Source: JTS-RE37 sp963756115 (GTDB taxonomy: Bacteria > Bacteroidota > Bacteroidia > Flavobacteriales > Flavobacteriaceae). From it: a stretch of DNA of 64,000 bases. The stretch is from assembly GCA_963756115.1 (NCBI GenBank), contig CAVWMN010000002.1, positions 434,001-498,000 on the forward strand. The letters run 5' to 3'. The notes under the pieces are model-generated. The model saw nothing but the letters and a program-made list of their open reading frames with translations, made no database searches and was not told the origin of the DNA. Of the stretch, positions 54,677 through 62,058 are shown piece by piece; position 1 is the first letter of the stretch, and every line of letters starts with the position of its first letter. The position numbers and the translations under genes are program-made.

Positions 54677-55825
54677 TCAGGCCTCCTGCAGGGCATTAAT
54701 GACACTCCTGAGTTTTTCGGTGATAGCTTCTATGGCACCGACTCCGTTGACACTGTGAAATTTCCCCTGTGCCTCATAATACGCTTTCAGGGGGGCAGTT
54801 TTCTCATTGTATTCCTCAAACCGGTTCCGGATCTTCTCAATATCCTGATCATCAGGCCTGCTGCTTTCCTTGCCACGGTTTAACAGCCTTTCTATCAATA
54901 TTTCATCATCTGCCTCGAGGGCAATGGTAACATCGATCCGCATGTTTTTGGATTCCAAAAAGTTATCTAGGGCTTCTGCCTGTGCCGCGGTCCTGGGAAA
55001 GCCATCGAATATAAAACCACTTGCATCCGCATTCTGGTCTACCTCATCCTGCAGCATTTTGATCGTTACTTCATCCGGCACCAGATCGCCCTTATCCATA
55101 TAGGATTGGGCAAGTTGCCCCAGCTTGGTTTTCTTTTGGATATTTTCCCGGAAAACATCCCCGGTTGAGATATGTTTTAAATTGTATTCCTCTTTTAGAA
55201 AATCGGCCTGAGTACCTTTTCCTGCACCCGGTTTTCCAAATAAGACAATGTTTATCATTTGGTTTTGGTTTAATTGGTATACCCCCCTTATATTTCTGCC
55301 CTGTTCCTTATAATCGAGCCCGTAGCCCACAATAAATCTATCGGGGATCTCCATCCCAATATAGTCGATGGCATATTCGCCATTGTACTGATCGGGTTTA
55401 TAAAACAAGCTGGCGATCTTAAAGTCCTTGACATTCGTCTTCGCAAAAATGTGAACCAGTTCCTGGAGGGTCCTACCGGTATCAATAATGTCTTCCAGGA
55501 TAATCACGCTCCGGCCCCCTATATTATCCGGAACATCCAGTAAGGTTTCAACGATTCCGGTGGAGGTTAGGCCCCGGTACGAGCTCAATTTCACAAAAGA
55601 TACCTCGCAGGGGTGTGGATAATGCCTTAAAAAATCGGCTGTAAAAATAAATGCCCCATTGAGTACCCCCACAAAAATGGGCACCTGGTCCTTATAGTCG
55701 GCTGCTATCTCCCCGGCAATCTTCTTTACGGCAGCAAGAATTTCTTCTTCGCTCAGAAAAGGAATAAATTGTTTGTCGTGCAGTTTTAGCAAGGGTTTAG
55801 TTTTATGGAACTGCGAAGATAACAT
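54677..55825 (-). CDS. Hypoxanthine phosphoribosyltransferase fused to adenylate kinase
   Basis: 382 residues in one open frame. The N-terminal part (~1-178) is a PRTase: FVKLSSYRGLTSTG, the PRPP loop VIILEDIIDTGRTLQEL and the end VGYGLDYKEQGRNIRG. It is joined through VYQLNQNQ to a complete adenylate kinase (~189-382): P-loop INIVLFGKPGAGKGTQADFL, FIFDGFPRTAAQAEALD, LNRGKESSRPDDQD without the zinc lid. Together these salvage hypoxanthine/guanine and interconvert AMP, ADP and ATP. The junction holds an alternative stop in another frame, so a single indel could also have merged two adjacent genes. A true fusion is possible; see findings. Confidence 0.85.
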   Translation of the reverse strand: MLSSQFHKTKPLLKLHDKQFIPFLSEEEILAAVKKIAGEIAADYKDQVPIFVGVLNGAFIFTADFLRHYPHPCEVSFVKLSSYRGLTSTGIVETLLDVPDNIGGRSVIILEDIIDTGRTLQELVHIFAKTNVKDFKIASLFYKPDQYNGEYAIDYIGMEIPDRFIVGYGLDYKEQGRNIRGVYQLNQNQMINIVLFGKPGAGKGTQADFLKEEYNLKHISTGDVFRENIQKKTKLGQLAQSYMDKGDLVPDEVTIKMLQDEVDQNADASGFIFDGFPRTAAQAEALDNFLESKNMRIDVTIALEADDEILIERLLNRGKESSRPDDQDIEKIRNRFEEYNEKTAPLKAYYEAQGKFHSVNGVGAIEAITEKLRSVINALQEA

Positions 55826-55875
55826 TTTGATTTCTCTTTTTTAAGGGTCCGGGGCGGGTTTCTGAGATTTAGCTG

Positions 55876-55883
55876 TATTTTTG
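55876..55883 (+). promoter_or_regulatory. Putative -7 box for purK
   Basis: TATTTTTG matches TAnnTTTG and lies 44 nt upstream of the purK ATG. It sits in the divergent gap with the HPRT-adenylate kinase gene. No TTG at the standard distance. Confidence 0.4.
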
Positions 55884-55926
55884 TGGCTCCTTCGGAGCAG
55901 GCTGCCAATAGGCTAAATTAATTAGA

Positions 55927-57084
55927 ATGAATTACTTTTCGTCAAATTTCAAACTGGGAATAGTAGGGGGCGGGCAGCTGGGAAAAATGTTGCTGAATGA
56001 AACCCGGAAATGGGACATTACCACTTCCGTCCTGGATCCATCTGAAGAGGCACCCTGCCGGATTGGCTGCAATACTTTTGTAAAGGGGGACCTCATGGAT
56101 TATAAAACGGTTTACAACTTTGGCAGGAAATTGGACCTGGTGACTATCGAAATTGAGAATGTAAACCTGGATGCGCTTGTAAAACTGGAACAGGAAGGGG
56201 TTTTGGTGTATCCGCCTACCCGTACCCTTGCAATCATCCAGAATAAGGCAACCCAAAAGCTTTTTTATACCGACCACCAGATACCCACAGCTCCCTTTGC
56301 GCGGTTTGCCTATACCAGTGAAATTGAGGACAGTATAGCCAATGGCGGACTTAATTTTCCGTTTGTATGGAAAGCAGCACAATTTGGATATGACGGGCAG
56401 GGTGTTAAAGTGGTACGCTCGCTGGAAGACCTTGCGGGACTTCCCAATGTGGAATGCATTGCGGAAAACATGATCCCCTTTAAGAATGAACTGGCCGTTA
56501 TTGTAGCCCGGAGTGCCGGGGGGGAAGTGGTTACCTACCCGGTCGTTGAGATGGAGTTTCACCCGGAAGCCAACCAGGTGGAATACGTTATCTGCCCGGC
56601 CCGGATCCCCGAGCCGGTGGCGCGGAAGGCGCAGGAGATCGCACTGAAGGTTTCGGACAGCCTGGAGCATGTTGGTGTACTGGCGGTAGAAATGTTCCAG
56701 ACAGAAGAAGATGGGATACTTGTGAATGAGGTTGCCCCCAGGCCCCATAACAGCGGGCATTACAGTATAGAAGCCAGTTTTACGAATCAATTTGAACAAC
56801 ACCTGCGCGCCATACTGGGACTGCCCCTGGGGAATACAGCCAGCAAACTGGCCGGGATTATGGTAAATTTGGTAGGGGCTGAAGGCCATACCGGACCGGT
56901 TGTCTATGAACATATGGAGAAGATACTGGGACTCCATGGGGTAACCCCCCATATTTATGGCAAAAAATTAACCCGGCCGTTCCGGAAAATGGGGCATGTG
57001 ACCATTGTGCATCCGGACCTGTCCGAAGCCCGGAAAATAGCACAAAGAGTTAAAGAAACAATACATGTTATAGCAAACAACTAA
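55927..57084 (+). CDS. purK: N5-carboxyaminoimidazole ribonucleotide synthase
   Basis: ATP-grasp enzyme that carboxylates AIR to N5-CAIR in de novo purine synthesis. 385 residues. Start MNYFSSNFKLGIVGGGQLGK with the dinucleotide-like GIVGGGQLGKML (~12-23). ATP-grasp segments PFVWKAAQFGYDGQGVKVVR (~139-158) and EVAPRPHNSGHYSIEASFTN (~271-290) carry substrate and metal ligands. It is 2 nt before purE, so the pair forms an operon performing the two successive steps. Confidence 0.96.
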   Translation: MNYFSSNFKLGIVGGGQLGKMLLNETRKWDITTSVLDPSEEAPCRIGCNTFVKGDLMDYKTVYNFGRKLDLVTIEIENVNLDALVKLEQEGVLVYPPTRTLAIIQNKATQKLFYTDHQIPTAPFARFAYTSEIEDSIANGGLNFPFVWKAAQFGYDGQGVKVVRSLEDLAGLPNVECIAENMIPFKNELAVIVARSAGGEVVTYPVVEMEFHPEANQVEYVICPARIPEPVARKAQEIALKVSDSLEHVGVLAVEMFQTEEDGILVNEVAPRPHNSGHYSIEASFTNQFEQHLRAILGLPLGNTASKLAGIMVNLVGAEGHTGPVVYEHMEKILGLHGVTPHIYGKKLTRPFRKMGHVTIVHPDLSEARKIAQRVKETIHVIANN

Positions 57085-57086
57085 CT

Positions 57087-57572
57087 ATGAGTAAAGTAGC
57101 AGTGGTAATGGGGAGTATCAGTGACTTACGGGTGATGCAGGAGGCCATCGATATATTGGCCGAATTTGAAATTGAGGTGGATGTCGATATCGTATCAGCG
57201 CACCGGACCCCTGAAAAATTATTTGAATTTGGCAAGAATGCCCATAAAAATGGGTATAAGGTGATTATTGCAGGTGCAGGCGGGGCCGCACATCTGCCGG
57301 GGATGATCGCATCCTTATCACCCCTGCCGGTCATTGGTGTCCCTGTAAAAAGCAGCAATTCCATAGACGGTTGGGATTCGGTCCTCTCCATCCTGCAAAT
57401 GCCGGCAGGAGTCCCTGTGGCTACGGTGGCCCTGGACGGAGCCCGTAATGCAGGGATCCTGGCCGCACAGATCATGGGAACGGGTGATCCTAAGACACTT
57501 CAAAAAATTATTGCCTATAAGGAATCCCTGAAGGAAAAGGTTATCCGCGGCGCCCAGGACCTCAAAAAATAA
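57087..57572 (+). CDS. purE: N5-carboxyaminoimidazole ribonucleotide mutase
   Basis: Class I PurE that converts N5-CAIR to CAIR. 161 residues. The start MSKVAVVMGSISDLRVMQEA with the VMGSISDLRVM loop, DVDIVSAHRTPEKLFEF (SAHRTP, ~40-45) and IIAGAGGAAHLPGMIASLSP (GAGGAAHLPG) are the active-site blocks. Follows purK by 2 nt. The pairing with purK confirms the bacterial two-step route. Confidence 0.97.
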   Translation: MSKVAVVMGSISDLRVMQEAIDILAEFEIEVDVDIVSAHRTPEKLFEFGKNAHKNGYKVIIAGAGGAAHLPGMIASLSPLPVIGVPVKSSNSIDGWDSVLSILQMPAGVPVATVALDGARNAGILAAQIMGTGDPKTLQKIIAYKESLKEKVIRGAQDLKK

Positions 57573-57626
57573 ATAATACCCTGATACCTGTCCGTATTTG
57601 ATGATACCATAAATATGTAAACCCCT

Positions 57627-59654
57627 ATGAATCCCCTTCTATCCACATTTGATACAGCCCCTTTCTCCCAGATTGAAAATGCACATTTTAAACCGGCTTT
57701 TGACGCGGCCATTGCCGCCGCCCGTGCTGAAATCGATGCCATTACACTGAATACGGCGGAACCCACTTTTAAAAATACCGTGGCAGCCCTTGAATTTTCA
57801 GGGCAGCAGCTAGACAGGATTTCAAGCGTATTTTTCAATCTCAATGCTGCTGAAACCAATGAAGAAATCCAGCAAATTGCCCAGGAAGTTTCCCCCTTGT
57901 TATCGGGGTTCAGTAATGACATCATGCTCAATGAAAAATTGTTCCAGAGGGTAAAACAGGTATATGAGGAGAAGGAATCAGCGGGCCTTTCCGTGGAACA
58001 GCAAACGCTACTCGATAAGAAGTACCAGGCTTTTAACAGGAATGGAGCGAACCTGCCGGCAGCCGAAAAAAAACGGCTGCGGGAAATTGATGCAGAGCTT
58101 GCAAGGCTCAAACTCAAATTCGGAGAAAACGTTTTGGCGGAAACGAACAATTATGAAATGCACCTAACCGACGCAAACGACATCCAGGGCCTGCCCGAGG
58201 GGGAGCAGGAAGCTGCCGCCCAAATGGCATCATCCAGGGGAAAATCAGGTTGGGTCATTACCCTCGACACTCCCAGTTACCTGCCTTTTATGAAATATGC
58301 CAGAAACAGGGAATTGCGCAGGGAGTTATCCCTCGCGTATGGAAGTCGTGGTTACCATGGAAACAACAATGACAACCAGGAAATCATACTACACATCACC
58401 CGGTTGCGGCATGAGCGGGCCAACCTGTTGGGATACCAGACACACGCGCACTTTGTGCTGGAAGAACGGATGGCTGAAAATCCTGAAAAGGTCCATGAAT
58501 TTTTGAATGAGTTGTTGGCAAAGGCAAAACCGGCTGCCTTACGCGAATATACCGAAATGGAAGAATTTGCAAGGGAACTGAATGGTTTAGACCGACTCGA
58601 AAAATGGGACGGGGCATACTATTCCGAAAAATTAAAACAGAAATTGTTCGATTTGGATGATGAGGACCTAAAACCCTATTTTAAACTTGAAAATGTAGTA
58701 GGCGGCGTATTTAAAGTTGCCGGGAAGTTATTCGGGCTGCAATTTGAAGAAGTATTCGATATCGATACCTATCACCAGGATGTAAAAACGTATAGGGTAA
58801 CCGATGCGGATGGCAAGTTTATATCCCTTTTCTATGCCGATTTCCATCCCCGGAAAGGAAAGCGCGGGGGTGCCTGGATGACCTCCTACAAACCCCAATA
58901 CAAGCTGGATGGCGACAATGTCCGGCCACATATTTCCAATGTATGCAATTTCACCAAACCTACGGAAAGCAAACCATCCTTGCTGACCTTCAACGAAGTG
59001 ACCACCCTTTTCCATGAATTTGGTCACGGGCTGCACGGCATGCTGGCCAATTCTACCTACCCGAGCCTCTCCGGCACCTCCGTATATTGGGATTTCGTGG
59101 AACTGCCAAGCCAGATCATGGAGAACTGGTGTTATGAAAAAGAGGCCCTCGAACTCTTCGCCACCCACTATAAGACAGGGGAGACCATCCCGATGGACCT
59201 TATCCGTAAAATCAAGGATTCTGCCACCTTCCAGGAAGGCATGGCTACCCTTAGGCAACTGAGTTTTGCGTCCCTTGACATGTCATGGCACGGGGCCGAC
59301 CCCAGAGGGATTACGGATGTCAAATTGCATGAGACAAAAGCCTTTGAAGGGACACAATTGTATCCCGAAATGGCAGGAACCTGTATGAGTACGGCATTTT
59401 CCCATATTTTTCAGGGCGGTTATTCATCGGGCTACTACAGCTATAAATGGGCTGAGGTACTCGATGCAGATGCTTTTGCCTATTTCAAAGAGGCGGGCAT
59501 CTTCAATAAAGAGGTAGCCGCCAAATTCAGGGAACACATACTATCAAGGGGCGGCACGGAACATCCGATGGAGCTGTACAAACGGTTCAGGGGAAGTGAA
59601 CCTAAAATAGAACCACTTCTGGAACGGGCCGGGCTTATCAGCAAAGCAGGTTAA
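57627..59654 (+). CDS. M3-family oligopeptidase (peptidyl-dipeptidase Dcp/oligopeptidase A-like)
   Basis: Zinc metallopeptidase that degrades short peptides in the cytosol or periplasm. 675 residues, no signal peptide. The HExxH zinc motif is FHEFGHGLHGML with the first His at residue 463, and the third ligand Glu follows in WDFVELPSQIMENW (~492). The N-terminal helical domain (~1-200) includes the SVFFNLNAAETN and GWVITLDTPSYLPFMKY segments. M3 lengths of ~680 fit Dcp/OpdA. It starts 54 nt after purE; the gap is short but no shared function is implied. Confidence 0.93.
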   Translation: MNPLLSTFDTAPFSQIENAHFKPAFDAAIAAARAEIDAITLNTAEPTFKNTVAALEFSGQQLDRISSVFFNLNAAETNEEIQQIAQEVSPLLSGFSNDIMLNEKLFQRVKQVYEEKESAGLSVEQQTLLDKKYQAFNRNGANLPAAEKKRLREIDAELARLKLKFGENVLAETNNYEMHLTDANDIQGLPEGEQEAAAQMASSRGKSGWVITLDTPSYLPFMKYARNRELRRELSLAYGSRGYHGNNNDNQEIILHITRLRHERANLLGYQTHAHFVLEERMAENPEKVHEFLNELLAKAKPAALREYTEMEEFARELNGLDRLEKWDGAYYSEKLKQKLFDLDDEDLKPYFKLENVVGGVFKVAGKLFGLQFEEVFDIDTYHQDVKTYRVTDADGKFISLFYADFHPRKGKRGGAWMTSYKPQYKLDGDNVRPHISNVCNFTKPTESKPSLLTFNEVTTLFHEFGHGLHGMLANSTYPSLSGTSVYWDFVELPSQIMENWCYEKEALELFATHYKTGETIPMDLIRKIKDSATFQEGMATLRQLSFASLDMSWHGADPRGITDVKLHETKAFEGTQLYPEMAGTCMSTAFSHIFQGGYSSGYYSYKWAEVLDADAFAYFKEAGIFNKEVAAKFREHILSRGGTEHPMELYKRFRGSEPKIEPLLERAGLISKAG

Positions 59655-59889
59655 AGCCTGGAACCATGCCCGTCCGATTCTACGGGTCCCCATATTGACG
59701 AGGCTTTGAAACATTTCCTCACCCGGAGTTCTAAATGGGTATAGTTGGATGAACGTACCGAAGGAGTTATTTTAACCACGGGAAGTTAATGAAATCACGG
59801 ATTTTTTACTTTCTACTATAGTAATCCATGGCCATATGCTTCAAACGACCTTTACTATGCAGTTAAACTAACGGCCGGCCAGGAGTGTA

Positions 59890-60243
59890 TCAGTGTTCAT
59901 CCGGTGGTAATGCGCTGTAACCCCCCAGGAGATCGACCACATTATATCCCATGGAATCGAGCACCGCTGCAGCTTTGGCACTGCGGCCACCTTTCTGGCA
60001 ATACACATAGATTGTCTTACCCTTATCCAGTTCACCGGCACGTGCTTTGAAATCCGCATCGAGCCAATTAATATTCATGGCGCCCTCCAGATGCCCTCCG
60101 GCGTACTCCCCGGGTGTTCTTACATCTATCAATAGCATATCGGTTGTATTGACAGCAGAAAGCGCAGTTATGGGTATTGACTTGCTTTGGGTGCAGCCTA
60201 TTTGGCACAGCAGTAAAATTGTACCTGCTAATATATTCTTCAT
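59890..60243 (-). CDS. Rhodanese-domain lipoprotein
   Basis: 117 residues from MKNILAGTILLLCQIGCTQS; an ATG 21 nt earlier (60264) lies inside the -7 box and is excluded. A Cys follows the signal (QIGC), so it is probably a lipoprotein. The rhodanese domain has DVRTPGEYAGGHLEGAMNIN (~40-59) and the active-site loop YVYCQKGGRSAKAA with Cys at about residue 84. It may carry sulfur from thiosulfate or act on thiol groups in the periplasm. Divergent from the ECF sigma gene with overlapping promoters. Confidence 0.88.
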   Translation of the reverse strand: MKNILAGTILLLCQIGCTQSKSIPITALSAVNTTDMLLIDVRTPGEYAGGHLEGAMNINWLDADFKARAGELDKGKTIYVYCQKGGRSAKAAAVLDSMGYNVVDLLGGYSALPPDEH

Positions 60244-60261
60244 AGAACCGGGGATTGGGCC

Positions 60262-60269
60262 CAAAGTTA
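60262..60269 (-). promoter_or_regulatory. Putative -7 box of the rhodanese gene
   Basis: TAACTTTG on the minus strand matches TAnnTTTG and lies 18 nt upstream of the start at 60243. It is about 20 nt from the divergent sigma-gene box, so the two promoters may compete. Confidence 0.45.
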
Positions 60270-60291
60270 AATATATTTACAAAAATTGATA

Positions 60292-60299
60292 TACTTTTG
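60292..60299 (+). promoter_or_regulatory. Putative -7 box of the ECF sigma gene
   Basis: TACTTTTG matches TAnnTTTG and lies 18 nt upstream of the ATG at 60318. An in-frame ATG at 60255 would be upstream of it and is excluded. Confidence 0.45.
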
Positions 60300-60317
60300 A
60301 CAAGAATTACGGAAGAT

Positions 60318-60875
60318 ATGACCGGGTATGAACTACAACCCGATAATTGGGTAGACCGCTATGCGGATTACCTTTTCAATTATGCGATAGCCCGGGTGAG
60401 CGATGAAGAAATCGCAAAGGACCTCGTACAGGATACTTTTTTTGCAGGTTTAAAATCAGCTGCCAATTATAAAGGGACTGCTGCTGAAAGGACGTGGTTG
60501 ATCGCCATATTAAAACGAAAGGTGATCGATCATTACCGAAAGATGAATTCGAAAAAAGGAAAAGCTGAAGTCCGCATGAATTACAGCGCCGCCAGTGATG
60601 CTGAAGGGGATTGGCTGGAGGAACAGGTGGCAGACCCTGCCAGTCTGCAGGAAAACAGCGCCATTGAGAATGCTGAATTGGGCCTTGCTATAGAGGAATG
60701 TATCTCCACGCTCCCACCCAAGCAATCGCTTGTATTTAAAATGAAAACAGTGCAGGGTATCAGTACAGAAGATATCTGTAAAGAACTTGGAATTAATCCG
60801 TCTAACCTTTGGGTAATGGTCCACAGGGCGCGTACAGCCCTTATGTTATGTTTAAACGAAAAATGGTTTAAGTAA
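60318..60875 (+). CDS. ECF sigma factor
   Basis: Sigma-70 family, ECF group: directs RNA polymerase to a small set of promoters. 185 residues from MTGYELQPDNWVDRYADYLF. Sigma region 2: DEEIAKDLVQDTFFAGLKSA and RTWLIAILKRKVIDHYRKMN (~30-75); region 4: LPPKQSLVFKMKTVQGISTE and LGINPSNLWVMVHRARTALM (~128-175). Region 3 is absent, as normal for ECF. It overlaps the following small gene by 1 nt, so that protein is co-translated, the typical layout of sigma and its controller. Confidence 0.92.
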   Translation: MTGYELQPDNWVDRYADYLFNYAIARVSDEEIAKDLVQDTFFAGLKSAANYKGTAAERTWLIAILKRKVIDHYRKMNSKKGKAEVRMNYSAASDAEGDWLEEQVADPASLQENSAIENAELGLAIEECISTLPPKQSLVFKMKTVQGISTEDICKELGINPSNLWVMVHRARTALMLCLNEKWFK

Positions 60876-61099
60876 TGATCACTTGCGAAGAAGCAGCAAT
60901 TATTTGCAATAAAGCACAATACCGTGAAGCTACCGTTTGGGAAAGCATCAAACTACGGTTTCATCTGTTGATCTGTAAAGTATGCGCATCGTATGCCAAA
61001 AAAAATGCAAAACTTACTACTCTTTGCCAAAAAGCGAATTTAAAGGGTTTTACGGAAGATGAGAAAATGAAGATCAAGCATCGGCTGAAAAACAGCTAG
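60875..61099 (+). CDS. Small His/Cys-motif protein, likely controller of the ECF sigma
   Basis: 74 residues, no signal peptide or membrane segment. Contains CEEAAIICNKAQY near the N-terminus and H30-x3-C34-x2-C37 in FHLLICKVCASYAKK, close to the zinc motif H-x3-C-x2-C of zinc-associated anti-sigma factors (ZAS). Overlap with the sigma gene stop supports a joint unit. Unlike classical anti-sigmas there is no membrane domain, so it might be a soluble redox or metal sensor. This role is inferred from motif and context. It overlaps the convergent UbiA-like gene by 4 nt. Confidence 0.8.
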   Translation: MITCEEAAIICNKAQYREATVWESIKLRFHLLICKVCASYAKKNAKLTTLCQKANLKGFTEDEKMKIKHRLKNS

Positions 61100-61923
61100 G
61101 CAAATACCCAACTCAGGACACCAATCACCAACCACCAAAAAATCGGTACTGCTTCTACCCAAAAAGCGGCAAAATATTTGGTATCTGCCCTTTTTGTGAA
61201 ATACAGCACGATAAATAATATCAGCAATACGAACCCTTTGCTGACCATTTCCAACCCTGCCACATCCCGCTTTATAAAGGTCAGGGCAAAAAATACCAGG
61301 GCTGCGATGTACCCTATTTTTATTGTCTTGCTGATACCAAAACGCTGTGGCAAGGTCCTTAGCAGCGCATTGTCCAGCCGGAGGTCGCGTATCTCAAAAG
61401 GGATCAACAGCACGATCACGAGGATAAACCGCTGCAGGGCTTCTATCCCTATATTCCATGTAAAGCTTACCGAGACGCTTATAACCGGCAAAATGACCGT
61501 GGTGCCGGCCCAGATCAGGGACACCAATGTTATTTTAACAAGGCCGAGGCTTCTCAATTGCCGCACATGGGGAAAAACCGGCAGCGCGTAACCCAAGGTG
61601 AGCAGCATCAGCACGCCCGTCGCAAACCAGGTTTCCAGGGATAGAAAATAACCGTGATACAACGCGATGGCCCACGCGGCAAAACTAAAGAATTGTATTT
61701 CCCTGTGGTAGGTATTGGTCACCAGAAGGTATTTCTCTGCCTCCACCCCGTATTTTATGAAATTGTAGGAACCTATGGTCGAAAAAAAAACAAAGTAAGA
61801 TAGGTGATCAAATTCCGGTAGTTTTATGTAATAAGCGGTGATATGCAACAAGGAAAATACCGCGAGTGCCACATGAATACTAGCATCCAGATAGAAATCC
61901 AGGATCCGGGCGGGCCACTTCAT
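61096..61923 (-). CDS. UbiA-like multi-pass membrane protein
   Basis: 275 residues with about eight hydrophobic segments. An LRSLGLVKITLVSLIWAGTT stretch and EIRDLRLDNALLRTLPQRFG (~174-193) recall the second aspartate region of UbiA prenyltransferases, but the canonical first motif NDxxDxxxD is not seen, so I call it UbiA-like without claiming prenyl transfer. The start MKWPARILDFYLDASIHVAL is plausible. It is a lone gene convergent with the small His/Cys protein. Confidence 0.7.
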   Translation of the reverse strand: MKWPARILDFYLDASIHVALAVFSLLHITAYYIKLPEFDHLSYFVFFSTIGSYNFIKYGVEAEKYLLVTNTYHREIQFFSFAAWAIALYHGYFLSLETWFATGVLMLLTLGYALPVFPHVRQLRSLGLVKITLVSLIWAGTTVILPVISVSVSFTWNIGIEALQRFILVIVLLIPFEIRDLRLDNALLRTLPQRFGISKTIKIGYIAALVFFALTFIKRDVAGLEMVSKGFVLLILFIVLYFTKRADTKYFAAFWVEAVPIFWWLVIGVLSWVFA

Positions 61924-62020
61924 TATCTGAAAACAGGCAATATGTTCATAACCCTCCTGATTAGTGAAAAACTTTACTTTCCCGGGCTTTTAAATTACCC
62001 ATTTTACGAGAATTAATCCC

Positions 62021-62028
62021 TAATTTTG
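62021..62028 (+). promoter_or_regulatory. Putative -7 box for gcvP
   Basis: TAATTTTG matches TAnnTTTG exactly and lies about 31 nt upstream of the gcvP ATG. No TTG box is found at the expected distance. Confidence 0.45.
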
Positions 62029-62058
62029 TGCACCTTAATTTAAGAATTTAAGCGCATT

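Noticed and set aside
55942..56952. 336-residue open frame on the minus strand across purK
   Set aside because: Antisense to purK, whose motifs and purE partner are unambiguous.
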